A stretch of DNA of 64,000 nucleotides from Pollutimonas sp035515055. Lineage in GTDB: Bacteria; Pseudomonadota; Gammaproteobacteria; Burkholderiales; Burkholderiaceae_B. Positions 37,510-46,839 of this stretch are shown here, in pieces; the first letter of the stretch is position 1; each line of letters begins with the position of its first letter. Location: contig DATJBV010000078.1 of assembly GCA_035515055.1 (NCBI GenBank), positions 14,206 through 78,205 of the forward strand. Reading direction: 5' to 3'. A program made the translations under genes and the position numbers. The notes beneath the pieces were generated by a model. That model was not told where the DNA came from. It searched no databases and saw only the letters and a program-made list of their open reading frames with translations.

Positions 37510-39960
37510 TCAAATATCGATATTCCCCGCTTGCAAGGCATGCGCCTCGATGAACGCGCGCCGCGGTTCGACGTTATCACCCATCAATGTGGTGAATATT
37601 TCATCAGCCGCAATAGCGTCTTCGATCTGGATGCGCATCAGGCGCCGCGCCTTCGGATTCATGGTGGTCTCCCACAACTGGTCCGGGTTCATTTCACCCA
37701 AGCCCTTGTAGCGCTGCTTGCTGATGCCGCGATCGGCTTCGCTGCGCAGCCACTGCATGGTTTCACGGAAGTCGGAAATAGGCTTTTCGCGGCGGCGTTC
37801 GCCTTCGCCGCGCACGACAAGGGCGCCGGGGCCCATCAAACCCAGGAAGGTCTTGGCGGCCTTGGCAAGGATGGCATAATCCGCGCCGCGCACAAAGGTG
37901 CGGTCGAAGACAGTGACGCGCACGTTGCCGTGATGCATGCGGTGCACGATAAGACGCCATGAATCGCCAGCCTCGTTCTCATCCACCGTTACTGTCACGC
38001 CGTTAGGCACTGCTGGGTCGTCGATCGCATCGAACAGGCGCTTGGCCGATGCGGCCGCCTTTTCGGCGTCGTCCAGGTTGATTTCCACGCCTTCCGCCAT
38101 GGCCGACAGGGACGGCATGTCCACGTGGCGCGACAGCCGCGTGATCACGCCGTCGGCCATGATGTACTGGCGGGCCAATTCGGCCAGCGCATCGCCCGCG
38201 ATGGGTGTTGCACCTTCGCGCGGCGTGAGCGATGCATCCTTCAAGGCCACCTGAAGCATGAATTGGGCCTCTTCGGCCTCGTCCTTCAGGTAGCGTTCTT
38301 CACGGCCATGTTTGATCTTGAACAGCGGCGGCTGGGCAATGTAGACGTGTCCGCGCTCCACCAGTTCCGGCATCTGGCGGTACAGCAAGGTCAACAGCAG
38401 CGTACGTATGTGTGCGCCATCGACGTCGGCGTCAGTCATGATGATGATGCGGTGGTAGCGCAGCTTGTCGATATTGAAGTCGGGACCAATGCTGGTGCCC
38501 AGCGCGGTGATGAGGGTGGTGATCTGCTCACTGGTGATCAGGCGGTCGAAGCGCGCCTTTTCCACATTCAGCACCTTGCCGCGCAGCGGCAATATGGCCT
38601 GGAATTTACGGTCGCGGCCTTGCTTGGCCGAACCGCCGGCGGAGTCGCCCTCAACGATGTAAATTTCGCACAAGGCCGGGTCTTTTTCCTGGCAGTCGGC
38701 CAGCTTGCCGGGCAAGCCGGCCCCTTCCAGCACACTTTTACGGCGCGTCATCTCGCGCGCCTTTCGCGCGGCGTCGCGCGCGCGAGCGGCGTCGATGATC
38801 TTGTTGCAGAGCGCCTTGGCGTCGTTCGGATTTTCCAGCAGCCAGGTTTCCAGCGTACGCGCCACCGCTTCTTCCACGGCCGCACGCACTTCGCTGGAAA
38901 CCAGTTTGTCTTTGGTCTGGCTGCTGAATTTCGGTTCCGGCACTTTCACCGACAGCACGCAGGCCAGGCCTTCCCGCATGTCATCGCCGGTGGTGTCGAC
39001 CTTGGCTTTCTTCGCCAGTTCGTTGTCGGCGATGTACTTGTTCAGCACCCGCGTCATGGCGGCGCGCAAACCGGTCAAGTGGGTGCCGCCATCGCGCTGG
39101 GGAATGTTGTTCGTAAAGCACAACACGGTTTCGGTATAGCTGTCGTTCCACTGCATGGCCACGTCGACGCCCACGGTGGTATCGCCGATAGTCGACTCGG
39201 TGCTTACCGAGAATACGTTGCCGTGCAATACCGTCTTGGTGCGATTGATGTATTCGACGAAGCCCTTGACCCCGCCCAGGAAGGCAAAGTTCTCTTCTTT
39301 TCCGTTGCGCTCGTCGATCAGGCGGATCTTTACGCCGTTGTTCAGGAATGACAGCTCGCGCAAGCGCTTGGCCAGGATTTCGTAGTGGTATTCAATGTTG
39401 TCGAAGATCTCGTCGTCGGCAAGGAACTGCACCCGCGTGCCCTTCTGGTCGGTCGTGCCGGTAATGGCCAGCGGCTGCACGCGGTCGCCACGGCGAAACT
39501 CCATTTCGTGCACATGCCCATTGCGCGAAATACTAAGACGCAGCCATTGGGACAAGGCATTGACGCAGGAAACGCCCACGCCGTGCAATCCGCCCGATAC
39601 CTTGTACGAGTTGTGGTCGAACTTGCCGCCGGCGTGCAGTTCGGTCATGACAATTTCGGCCGCGCTGCGATGGAATTCATCGTCGCGGTGGATGTCGGTG
39701 GGAATCCCGCGCCCGTTGTCGCTGACCGAAATGCTGTTGTCGGCGTGTATGGTGACGACGATATCGTCGCAATGGCCCGCCAATGCTTCGTCGATGGCGT
39801 TATCGACGACCTCGAAGACCATGTGATGAAGGCCGGTGCCGTCGGACGTATCGCCAATGTACATGCCCGGACGCTTGCGTACGGCTTCCAGGCCTTTCAG
39901 CATTTTGATGGAATCGGCGCCGTATCCGGTGGGAGCGGCATTCATGGTTTGATCTGACAT
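37510..39960 (-). CDS. gyrB: DNA gyrase subunit B
   Basis: ATPase subunit of DNA gyrase, 816 aa from the ATG at 39960. The GHKL ATPase domain shows EVVDNAIDEALAGHCD, DNGRGIP and GLHGVGVSCVNAL; the Toprim domain shows EGDSAGGSAKQGRDR; the C-terminus shows YKGLGEMNPDQLWETTMNP. Introduces negative supercoils with GyrA. Downstream of dnaN on the minus strand with 92 nt between, in the classic dnaA-dnaN-gyrB order (recF absent). The open frame to 40146 is not conserved. Confidence 0.97.
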   Translation of the reverse strand: MSDQTMNAAPTGYGADSIKMLKGLEAVRKRPGMYIGDTSDGTGLHHMVFEVVDNAIDEALAGHCDDIVVTIHADNSISVSDNGRGIPTDIHRDDEFHRSAAEIVMTELHAGGKFDHNSYKVSGGLHGVGVSCVNALSQWLRLSISRNGHVHEMEFRRGDRVQPLAITGTTDQKGTRVQFLADDEIFDNIEYHYEILAKRLRELSFLNNGVKIRLIDERNGKEENFAFLGGVKGFVEYINRTKTVLHGNVFSVSTESTIGDTTVGVDVAMQWNDSYTETVLCFTNNIPQRDGGTHLTGLRAAMTRVLNKYIADNELAKKAKVDTTGDDMREGLACVLSVKVPEPKFSSQTKDKLVSSEVRAAVEEAVARTLETWLLENPNDAKALCNKIIDAARARDAARKAREMTRRKSVLEGAGLPGKLADCQEKDPALCEIYIVEGDSAGGSAKQGRDRKFQAILPLRGKVLNVEKARFDRLITSEQITTLITALGTSIGPDFNIDKLRYHRIIIMTDADVDGAHIRTLLLTLLYRQMPELVERGHVYIAQPPLFKIKHGREERYLKDEAEEAQFMLQVALKDASLTPREGATPIAGDALAELARQYIMADGVITRLSRHVDMPSLSAMAEGVEINLDDAEKAAASAKRLFDAIDDPAVPNGVTVTVDENEAGDSWRLIVHRMHHGNVRVTVFDRTFVRGADYAILAKAAKTFLGLMGPGALVVRGEGERRREKPISDFRETMQWLRSEADRGISKQRYKGLGEMNPDQLWETTMNPKARRLMRIQIEDAIAADEIFTTLMGDNVEPRRAFIEAHALQAGNIDI

Positions 39961-40052
39961 GTTCTGGTAACCCTTTATAAGCCTTGCGGCTGTTGAAACA
40001 CCCTGCCGAGAATGAGGCAGGGCGCTTCCTGCGACCTTGAATTCCGGGGAAT

Positions 40053-41162
40053 TTAAATACGCATTGGCATGACGACATACTTGAAATGCTCGTCGTCGGG
40101 CGAGGTGAGGAGCGCCGATGCATTCACGTCGGGCTGTACCGACCACTGAATGGATTCGGTCTTCACGTTCGCCAGGACATCGAGCAGGTAGCTGACGTTA
40201 AAGCCCACATCGAGCGATTCGTGGCTGTAATCGATGTCGAGCTCTTCCAGCGCCTCTTCCTGCTCGGCATTGGATGAGGTGATTTTCAGTTGATTGTCCG
40301 ACAGTTGCAGGCGCACGCCTTTGAGCTTGTCGGTCGTCAAGATGGCGGCTCGCTGCAGACTGCCTTGCAGCACCTCGCGGTTGACGAGGAAATGACGCGT
40401 GTAATTGCTGGGAATGACACGCGTGAAGTCGGGGAACTTGCCTTCGACCAGTTTGGACACCAATTCAACATTGCCGAAGCGGAAGCGGATTTGTCCGGCG
40501 GCCACATCAATAGACACCGGCTCATCCGTATCGTTCAATAGCCGCTGCATTTCAAGCACGGTCTTGCGCGGCACGATAACGTCGTGCTTGTCGGTAATGC
40601 CTTCCACCGCTGTGCCGCTATGGGCCAGCCGGTGGCCGTCGGTGGCCACCGCGCGAACAAAGCCGGGTTCGAATACGAACAGCAGGCCGTTCAGGTAGTA
40701 GCGGATGTCTTGCTGCGCCATGGCGAAATGCACCATGTTGAACAAGTGCTTCAAGGTTTTTTGCGGCAGCGTGAACGACACATCCCAGGAATCGGGTTGA
40801 GCCAGCGTAGGATATTCACCCGCACCCATGGTTTGCAGGGCAAAACGGCTTTTACCTGACTGCACCGACAACTTGGCGCTGGCCAGGCCCAGCTTCACGT
40901 CGCCCGTGTCCGGCAAGGCGCGCAAGATGTCCAGCAGCTTGCGCGCGGCAACCGTCGTCGACTCGTTTTCATCGCCCACGCCGAATTCGGCGTGCGTCGT
41001 TATCTGAACTTCAAGGTCGGTTGCAATAAAAGCCACATTCCTGCCTTCTTTGCGCAGCAGGATATTGGCCAGTATTGGCAGCGTGTTCCTACGTTCGACA
41101 ATTCCCGCCACCGTTGATAACGGCTTGAGCAATGCATCACGAGTCGCTTGTACGAGTTGCAT
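40053..41162 (-). CDS. dnaN: DNA polymerase III beta sliding clamp
   Basis: Ring-shaped processivity clamp, 369 aa, three repeated domains. Starts MQLVQATRDALLKPLSTVAG and ends with the conserved MPMRI tail that helps bind client peptides. The internal block RRNTLPILANILL is typical. Two nt after the dnaA stop. Confidence 0.97.
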   Translation of the reverse strand: MQLVQATRDALLKPLSTVAGIVERRNTLPILANILLRKEGRNVAFIATDLEVQITTHAEFGVGDENESTTVAARKLLDILRALPDTGDVKLGLASAKLSVQSGKSRFALQTMGAGEYPTLAQPDSWDVSFTLPQKTLKHLFNMVHFAMAQQDIRYYLNGLLFVFEPGFVRAVATDGHRLAHSGTAVEGITDKHDVIVPRKTVLEMQRLLNDTDEPVSIDVAAGQIRFRFGNVELVSKLVEGKFPDFTRVIPSNYTRHFLVNREVLQGSLQRAAILTTDKLKGVRLQLSDNQLKITSSNAEQEEALEELDIDYSHESLDVGFNVSYLLDVLANVKTESIQWSVQPDVNASALLTSPDDEHFKYVVMPMRI

Positions 41163-41164
41163 GG

Positions 41165-42571
41165 TTATCCTTTTAAGGTTTGTTCTAATACGTGGAGAGC
41201 ATGATTCAGTTCGGTCTGTTTGGACCTGGCGTCTGAAATTTTTCGTACCGCATGCAGCACGGTGGTGTGATCGCGACCGCCGAATAAATCGCCGATTTCA
41301 GGCAGGCTTTTTTGTGTAAGTTCTTTCGCGAGATACATGGCCACCTGTCGAGGCATGGCAATATTGGCCGGCCGGCGTTTCGAATACATGTCGGCCACTT
41401 TGATCTTGTAAAAATCCGCCACCGTTTTTTGTATGTTCTCGACCGTGATTTGGCCGTTGGATACCGACAGCAAATCTTTAAGCGCGTCTTTGCATACATC
41501 GACCGTAAGCACTTCGCGTCCGTGGAAGCGGGCGTAGGCGGACACCTTGCGCAGTGCGCCCTCGAGCTCGCGCACGTTGCTGCGCAGGTGCTTGGCAATG
41601 AAGAAGGCCACCTCTTCCGGCATGGTGACGCCTTCGGTTTCAGCCTTGCGCAGCAAAATCGCCACGCGCATCTCGAGCTCCGGGGGCTCGATAGCCACGG
41701 TTAGCCCCGAATCGAAGCGCGAAATAAGACGGCTGTCGATATTGGCGAGCTCTTTGGGATACGTGTCGGACGTGATGATGATTTGCTTGCGTTGGGCAAC
41801 CATTGCCTCGAACGCATAGAAGAATTCTTCCTGGGTCCTGTTCTTGCCGGCGAAGAACTGGATGTCGTCGATCAGCAACAAATCAAGCGAATGATAATAA
41901 CGCTTGAATTCATCAAAGGCCTTACGCTGATACGCCTTGACGACGTCGGATACGTACTGGTCGGCATGCACGTAGCGAACACGGGTGCCCTTGCCGTTGG
42001 CCAGCAAGGCATTGCCAATGGCATGGATCAGGTGCGTCTTGCCCAGTCCAACGCCTCCGTACAGGAATAGCGGGTTATAGGACACGCCGGGGTTTTCGGC
42101 CACCTGCAATGCGGCGGCGCGCGCCAGCTGGTTCGCTTTACCAGTCACGAAATTATCGAAGGTAAGGTCGGTGTTCAGGCGCGAACGGTCGTGCGCCAAT
42201 TCGACGGCGGCCGCATTAGCGGTGGACGCAGCGGTTGTGGCCGCGGCGGGCGCGGGCGACTTGGCCGCATCGGTTGCGATTGCCGTAGCGCGAGCAGCCG
42301 CGGTCGCGGCACGCGCCGGACCCGACGTTCCGGCCAATTCGAAGGCGACCTGAACCGGCCGTTCATACCATTCGGTAGCCAGCGTTTCGATCTGGTGCAA
42401 AAAGTTCTTACGCACCCAATCAAGCTTGAAGCGATTGGGCGCGGATACGCGCAACACGGCGTGCGTTTCGTCGAACGCAAGCGGAACCAATGGGCGTATC
42501 CAGGCACTTATTTGCTGCGGAGGTAGGTCCTGCTCCAGACGCTGGACGCAAGTCTGCCAAAAATCTTTCAT
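41165..42571 (-). CDS. dnaA: Chromosomal replication initiator DnaA
   Basis: Binds DnaA boxes at the origin and melts it. 468 aa from the ATG at 42571. Domain I is residues 1-85 (MKDFWQTCVQRLEQD). Domain II is an Ala/Thr-rich linker about 87-123. The AAA+ domain has Walker A at 172-179 (GVGLGKTH) and Walker B LLLIDDIQFFAGK. Domain IV ends with PRQVAMYLAKELT and the DnaA-box helix GGRDHTTVLHA. First gene of the dnaA-dnaN-gyrB series; one DnaA box upstream suggests autoregulation. Confidence 0.98.
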   Translation of the reverse strand: MKDFWQTCVQRLEQDLPPQQISAWIRPLVPLAFDETHAVLRVSAPNRFKLDWVRKNFLHQIETLATEWYERPVQVAFELAGTSGPARAATAAARATAIATDAAKSPAPAAATTAASTANAAAVELAHDRSRLNTDLTFDNFVTGKANQLARAAALQVAENPGVSYNPLFLYGGVGLGKTHLIHAIGNALLANGKGTRVRYVHADQYVSDVVKAYQRKAFDEFKRYYHSLDLLLIDDIQFFAGKNRTQEEFFYAFEAMVAQRKQIIITSDTYPKELANIDSRLISRFDSGLTVAIEPPELEMRVAILLRKAETEGVTMPEEVAFFIAKHLRSNVRELEGALRKVSAYARFHGREVLTVDVCKDALKDLLSVSNGQITVENIQKTVADFYKIKVADMYSKRRPANIAMPRQVAMYLAKELTQKSLPEIGDLFGGRDHTTVLHAVRKISDARSKQTELNHALHVLEQTLKG

Positions 42572-42617
42572 GTCCACCACTTGAGTAAACCTCGATTCTA
42601 CCCTGTCGGAGGCATAG

Positions 42618-42626
42618 TTATCCACA
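42618..42626. promoter_or_regulatory. DnaA box upstream of dnaA
   Basis: A perfect TTATCCACA, 47 nt upstream of the dnaA start codon. No other perfect box is seen in this 220-nt region, so it looks like autoregulation rather than the main origin. Confidence 0.75.
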
Positions 42627-42666
42627 AGCGGCATCAAGAAGAACTGTTAGTAAATATGCTAACCGT

Positions 42667-42695
42667 TTGACTATTCGGTGAAAGTTTGATGAAAT
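42667..42695 (+). promoter_or_regulatory. Predicted rpmH promoter
   Basis: TTGACT (42667-42672) and TGAAAT (42690-42695) are 17 nt apart, about 97 nt before the rpmH start. A second AT-rich -10-like TATAAA lies at 42714-42719 but has no well-spaced partner. Confidence 0.5.
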
Positions 42696-42791
42696 AGTGG
42701 GCTTTTCGAGAATTATAAACACCAGGGGGCCGCTTGCCAGACACTTTTCTGGCTTGGGTTTGCCTGGCAGCTCTTTTATTTTGGATTACCA

Positions 42792-42926
42792 ATGAAACGC
42801 ACTTTCCAACCTTCCGTCACTCGTCGCAAGCGCACCCACGGTTTTCGCGTCCGCATGAAAACGCGTGGCGGTCGTGCTGTTATCAACGCGCGTCGTGCTA
42901 AAGGCCGCAAGCGCCTGGCCGTTTAA
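42792..42926 (+). CDS. rpmH: 50S ribosomal protein L34
   Basis: 44-aa basic protein, MKRTFQPSVTRRKRTHGFRV and so on to KGRKRLAV. Shorter than the usual search limit but unmistakable by sequence and by its place between dnaA (divergent) and rnpA. Component of the large ribosomal subunit. Confidence 0.98.
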   Translation: MKRTFQPSVTRRKRTHGFRVRMKTRGGRAVINARRAKGRKRLAV

Positions 42927-42977
42927 CGCCAGCGCATGTTGCACCGGTTGGAACTTCCGACAGGTGCAATAGCTTCT

Positions 42978-43343
42978 ATGCGCGCCTCATTTCCTCCTGC
43001 GGCCCGCCTGCACCGCCCCTCGGAATACGCGTCCGCCCTTAAGGGTAAACGCTTAGCCAGAGGGGCGCTGTTCGTTGTAACGACGCCGCGCGACATCGCG
43101 CAAACCGACGGCCCGGCCGGCGCACGTCTTGGCCTGATCATCGCCAAGCGGTTCGCTGCGCGCTCCGTCACCCGCAATGCCATCAAGCGCGTTATCCGAG
43201 AGGCTTTCCGTCAAAAAAGGCTGGAACTGCCTGCGCGCGACCTGGTCTTTAGATTGCACTCCAAAGTCGCTCCGCTTACGCTGACACAATTGAAACTCGT
43301 AGTGCGTAGTGAAGTGGATACACTGCTTAGCCGCGCCATGTAA
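42978..43343 (+). CDS. rnpA: Ribonuclease P protein component
   Basis: Protein subunit that helps RNase P RNA process tRNA 5' ends. 121 aa from the ATG at 42978 (MRASFPPAARLHRPSEYASA), preferred over an ATG at 42936 because family members start near here. The RNR-type motif TRNAIKRVIREAFR is present. Overlaps yidD by one nt. Confidence 0.94.
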   Translation: MRASFPPAARLHRPSEYASALKGKRLARGALFVVTTPRDIAQTDGPAGARLGLIIAKRFAARSVTRNAIKRVIREAFRQKRLELPARDLVFRLHSKVAPLTLTQLKLVVRSEVDTLLSRAM

Positions 43344-43588
43344 TGATCAAGACGCTACTTATTGCGCCTATACGGTTTTACCGGTACTTTCTTAGCCCGT
43401 GGGTCGGCAGAAGTTGTCGTTTCACACCTACCTGCTCGGCCTACACCATGGAAGCCATTGAAACACACGGCGCACTAAAGGGATTGTGGCTGGGCACACG
43501 TCGAATTGGCCGCTGCCACCCATGGTGCCACGGCGGATATGATCCGGTGCCCGAACCGGTACGGAAAAAGCAACACCCGTCCCGGTAA
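43343..43588 (+). CDS. yidD: Membrane protein insertion efficiency factor YidD
   Basis: 81 aa, begins with an amphipathic helix (MIKTLLIAPIRFYRYFLSPW) and carries the conserved SCRFTPTCSAYTMEAIETHG and GRCHPWCHGGYDPVP. Assists YidC. Its ATG overlaps the rnpA stop. Confidence 0.95.
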   Translation: MIKTLLIAPIRFYRYFLSPWVGRSCRFTPTCSAYTMEAIETHGALKGLWLGTRRIGRCHPWCHGGYDPVPEPVRKKQHPSR

Positions 43589-43714
43589 CACTCGCACTGC
43601 GCGGCGCTACCGGTCTGCTACAGTTTTATCGAAATTTTCCCGCCTATCTGGCATTCAGGTGGGCTACGTTAAACTGATGGGCTTTTTGCTCAGCTTTAAC
43701 TTGAAACAGGCGCT

Positions 43715-45406
43715 ATGGACATCCGACGCACCATCCTCTGGATGATATTTTCTTTCTCGCTCTTGCTGCTCTGGAATAATTGGCAAGTGCATAACGGCAA
43801 GCCTTCCTTGTTTGGCAACAGCCCAACGGCCACGCAAACAAGCGGTGCGTCGCCATCCGCGCCTGCGGCCCCGGCCGATGCCAGCGTGCCGACCGCCGCC
43901 CCCGGCGCGGTAACCGCAGCCCCGGCCGACGGCGCTGTGCCCGGTACCGCGCAGCCAGCCGCCACCGCAACGCAAAAAGTCACGGTCAAGACCGATGTCT
44001 TCAACCTGACCTTCGATACCCTGGGTGCGCAATTGGTCAAGGCCGAATTGCTGAACTACTCGGCGCCAGGCAATGACAGCCAGCGCATGGTCTTGCTCGA
44101 CAATTCCGCCAACTCCATCTATATGGCGCAAACCGGCGTTATCGGCGCACCCGAAGGCGCCAGCTTTCCCACGCACCTGACGCCGTTCACCCTTGTCTCT
44201 TCGCAAGACACGCTTACGGGCGACGCGCTCGAGGTCGTATTCGAGGCGCAGGCCGATGGCGTGAAAGTCGTCAAGACCTTCACCCTGCACAAGAGCCGCT
44301 ACGACATCCACGTAAAACACGATATCCATAATATCGGTGCGCAAGCGGTGAACCCATCGGTGTATCTGCAACTGGCGCGCGACGGCAACGATCCTCCCGA
44401 CACGTCGTCGTTCTACAGCACCTTCACCGGACCGGCACTGTATTCGGCCGAGGAAAAATTCCAGAAGGTCACCTTTTCCGATATAGACAAAGGCAAAACC
44501 GGCTACACCCGGCAAGCCGATAACGGCTGGATCGGCATGGTGCAGCACTACTTCGCCACGGCCTGGGTGCCCACCGAGGGCGTTACCCGGGTGAACGAAG
44601 CCTTGCGCCTGTCCGACAACCTGTATGCCATACGCAGCATTCAGCCCGTAGGCGCGATTCAGCCTGGCCAGCATAAAACAGTGGAAGCAGACCTATGGGT
44701 TGGCCCGCAGGACCAGAAGGCCATGAGCGAGCTTGCTCCGGGACTGGAACTGGTTGTCGACTACGGCTGGCTTACCATCATCGCCAAGCCATTGTTCAAG
44801 ATCATGACCTGGCTCCATGCCATCCTGGGCAACTGGGGCTGGACCATCGTTGCGCTGACTCTGCTCATCAAACTGGTCTTTTATCCGCTATCAGCCGCCA
44901 GCTATCGCTCAATGGCCAAGATGAAGCTGGTCACGCCACGCATGCAAGCCCTGCGCGAGAAGTTCGGCGACGACAAAGCGAAGCTGAACGCCGCCATGAT
45001 GGAAATGTACCGGACGGAAAAAATCAATCCGCTGGGCGGCTGCCTGCCCATGGTGGTGCAGATTCCTGTCTTCATTTCCTTGTATTGGGTGTTGCTGGGC
45101 AGCGTGGAAATGCGCGGCGCCCCCTGGATCCTCTGGATACACGACCTGGCCGCGCGCGACCCCTGGTTCATTCTGCCCGCCTTCATGATGGCAACCATGT
45201 TCCTGCAGATCAAGCTCAATCCCACGCCTCCCGATCCCACCCAGGCAAAGATCATGATGATCATGCCTTTGGTCTTCGGCGGCATGATGTTCTTGTTCCC
45301 CGCGGGCCTGGTACTGTACTGGTGCGTGAATAACGCGGTTTCAATCGCGCAGCAGCGGTACATTATGCACAAGCTCGACAAGGAAAACGCCGCGGCGGCG
45401 CGTTAA
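43715..45406 (+). CDS. yidC: Membrane protein insertase YidC
   Basis: Inserts and folds inner-membrane proteins. 563 aa: an N-terminal anchor (residues 1-24, IRRTILWMIFSFSLLLLW), an Ala/Pro/Thr-rich linker to about residue 90, a large periplasmic P1 domain, then the conserved five-helix core (LEWLHAILGNWG-like WLHAILGNWGWTIVALTLLI, NPLGGCLPMVVQIPVFISLYW). Full length for a Gram-negative YidC. 126 nt after yidD. Confidence 0.97.
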   Translation: MDIRRTILWMIFSFSLLLLWNNWQVHNGKPSLFGNSPTATQTSGASPSAPAAPADASVPTAAPGAVTAAPADGAVPGTAQPAATATQKVTVKTDVFNLTFDTLGAQLVKAELLNYSAPGNDSQRMVLLDNSANSIYMAQTGVIGAPEGASFPTHLTPFTLVSSQDTLTGDALEVVFEAQADGVKVVKTFTLHKSRYDIHVKHDIHNIGAQAVNPSVYLQLARDGNDPPDTSSFYSTFTGPALYSAEEKFQKVTFSDIDKGKTGYTRQADNGWIGMVQHYFATAWVPTEGVTRVNEALRLSDNLYAIRSIQPVGAIQPGQHKTVEADLWVGPQDQKAMSELAPGLELVVDYGWLTIIAKPLFKIMTWLHAILGNWGWTIVALTLLIKLVFYPLSAASYRSMAKMKLVTPRMQALREKFGDDKAKLNAAMMEMYRTEKINPLGGCLPMVVQIPVFISLYWVLLGSVEMRGAPWILWIHDLAARDPWFILPAFMMATMFLQIKLNPTPPDPTQAKIMMIMPLVFGGMMFLFPAGLVLYWCVNNAVSIAQQRYIMHKLDKENAAAAR

Positions 45407-45423
45407 GCGCTTTCGTTGCCAGG

Positions 45424-45451
45424 CAATAGGGCACCGCGAGGTGCCCTATTG
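45424..45451 (+). terminator. Hairpin after yidC
   Basis: CAATAGGGCACC (45424-45435) and GGTGCCCTATTG (45440-45451) form a perfect 12-bp stem with loop GCGA. No T-run follows; likely a terminator or RNA 3' end. Confidence 0.6.
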
Positions 45452-45581
45452 CTGTCCTCGATTGGGTAAATCCCGATAGAATACCTTTGAGGCTTCATGT
45501 AAGTTGACCGCACGCCCAGTCCGGCCACACCCCTTTGCCATAACGATAATATTTCGCGCGCCCATGCGAACAGGAGCCATG

Positions 45582-46784
45582 ATGAACCCTTCCCATTCCC
45601 CCGTCAGGCGTAGCCGTTCGCTACACCGTTCCCTGGCTGCCGCGCTGCTTTTCAGCGCCTTGGGCGCGACCCCTGCCCTGGCCCAGGAGCCCATCAAGAT
45701 CGGCTTCATCGGCACGATGTCCGGACCAGGCGGAGCTCTCGGCCAGGACCAGTACGACGCCTTCATGCTGGCCCTCGAACAAAAAGGCGGGAAACTGGGC
45801 GGTGTGCCGGTGTCTGTCATTCGCGAAGACGACCAGCTCAAGCCTGATGTCGGGGTGCAGGCAGCCACTAAATTGCTCACCAGCGACAAGGTCGACATCG
45901 TTACCGGCGTCACGTTTTCCAACGTGATGATGGCGATTCACAAGCCCATCACCGACGCGCAGGTTTTTCTTATTGGGTCTAACGCCGGACCGGCGCCCAT
46001 TGCGGGCAAGCAATGTTCGCCGTATTTCTTCTCCACGTCGTGGGACAACGACATGTTGCATGAAGCGGGCGGGCAGCTTACATCCGACTTGGGGTACAAG
46101 AATCTTTACGTCATGGCGGCCAACTACCAGGCGGGGCGTGACGCCGTTTCGGGGTTCAAACGCAATTACACCGGCAAGGTCATCGACGAAGTCTACACCC
46201 AGGTCAACCAGCCAGACTATTCAGCTGAAATCGCACAGCTTCAAGCCGCCGCGCCAGACGCGGTGTATGTTTTTTATCCGGGCGGCATGGGTATCAACTT
46301 CGTGAAGCAATACCGCCAGGCGGGGCTGCTGGGCAAGATTCCGCTCATCTCGGCGGCGTCCATCGACGGCAGCACACTACCGGCGCTCAAGGCGCTGGCG
46401 GTAGGAGTCATTACCAGCGCGCCATACGCGCCGGACTTGGATAACGCGCAAAATAAACAATTCGTCCAGGCATTCGAAAAAGCGTATAAGCGCACGCCTT
46501 CCATGTATGCCGCACAGTCCTACGACGCGGCCAGCCTGCTGGATTCCGCGCTCGCTAAAGTCAAGGGCAACCTGACGGATAAAGAAGCGTTTCGCGCCGC
46601 CTTGAAGGCGGCCGACTTCGCGTCCGTGCGCGGCGCCTTCACGTTCGATTCCAACCAATTCCCGGATGCAGGTTTTTACCGTGTCGACGTGGTAGCTGGC
46701 GCCGATGGCGCGAAACTAAAGGCCATCAGCCCCATTACCATCAAGACTCGCGCCAATTTCGCGGCGCAATGCCCAATGAAATAA
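45582..46784 (+). CDS. livK: Branched-chain amino acid ABC transporter substrate-binding protein
   Basis: Periplasmic receptor of a Liv-type importer, 400 aa from the ATG at 45582 (AGGAG five nt upstream). A Sec signal peptide (MNPSHSPVRRSRSLHRSLAA) is cleaved near ALA-Q. The type I fold opens KIGFIGTMSGPGGALGQDQY and the middle has FYPGG-like VFYPGGMGINFVKQYRQAG. The ligand may be a branched-chain amino acid, an amide or an aromatic compound; such receptors are varied. First gene of livK-H-M-G-F. Confidence 0.88.
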   Translation: MNPSHSPVRRSRSLHRSLAAALLFSALGATPALAQEPIKIGFIGTMSGPGGALGQDQYDAFMLALEQKGGKLGGVPVSVIREDDQLKPDVGVQAATKLLTSDKVDIVTGVTFSNVMMAIHKPITDAQVFLIGSNAGPAPIAGKQCSPYFFSTSWDNDMLHEAGGQLTSDLGYKNLYVMAANYQAGRDAVSGFKRNYTGKVIDEVYTQVNQPDYSAEIAQLQAAAPDAVYVFYPGGMGINFVKQYRQAGLLGKIPLISAASIDGSTLPALKALAVGVITSAPYAPDLDNAQNKQFVQAFEKAYKRTPSMYAAQSYDAASLLDSALAKVKGNLTDKEAFRAALKAADFASVRGAFTFDSNQFPDAGFYRVDVVAGADGAKLKAISPITIKTRANFAAQCPMK

Positions 46785-46839
46785 GCCACCGTTCCGCAGC
46801 CGGTCGAGTGCCGGCCCGCGGCACCCACCGGAGACGCCG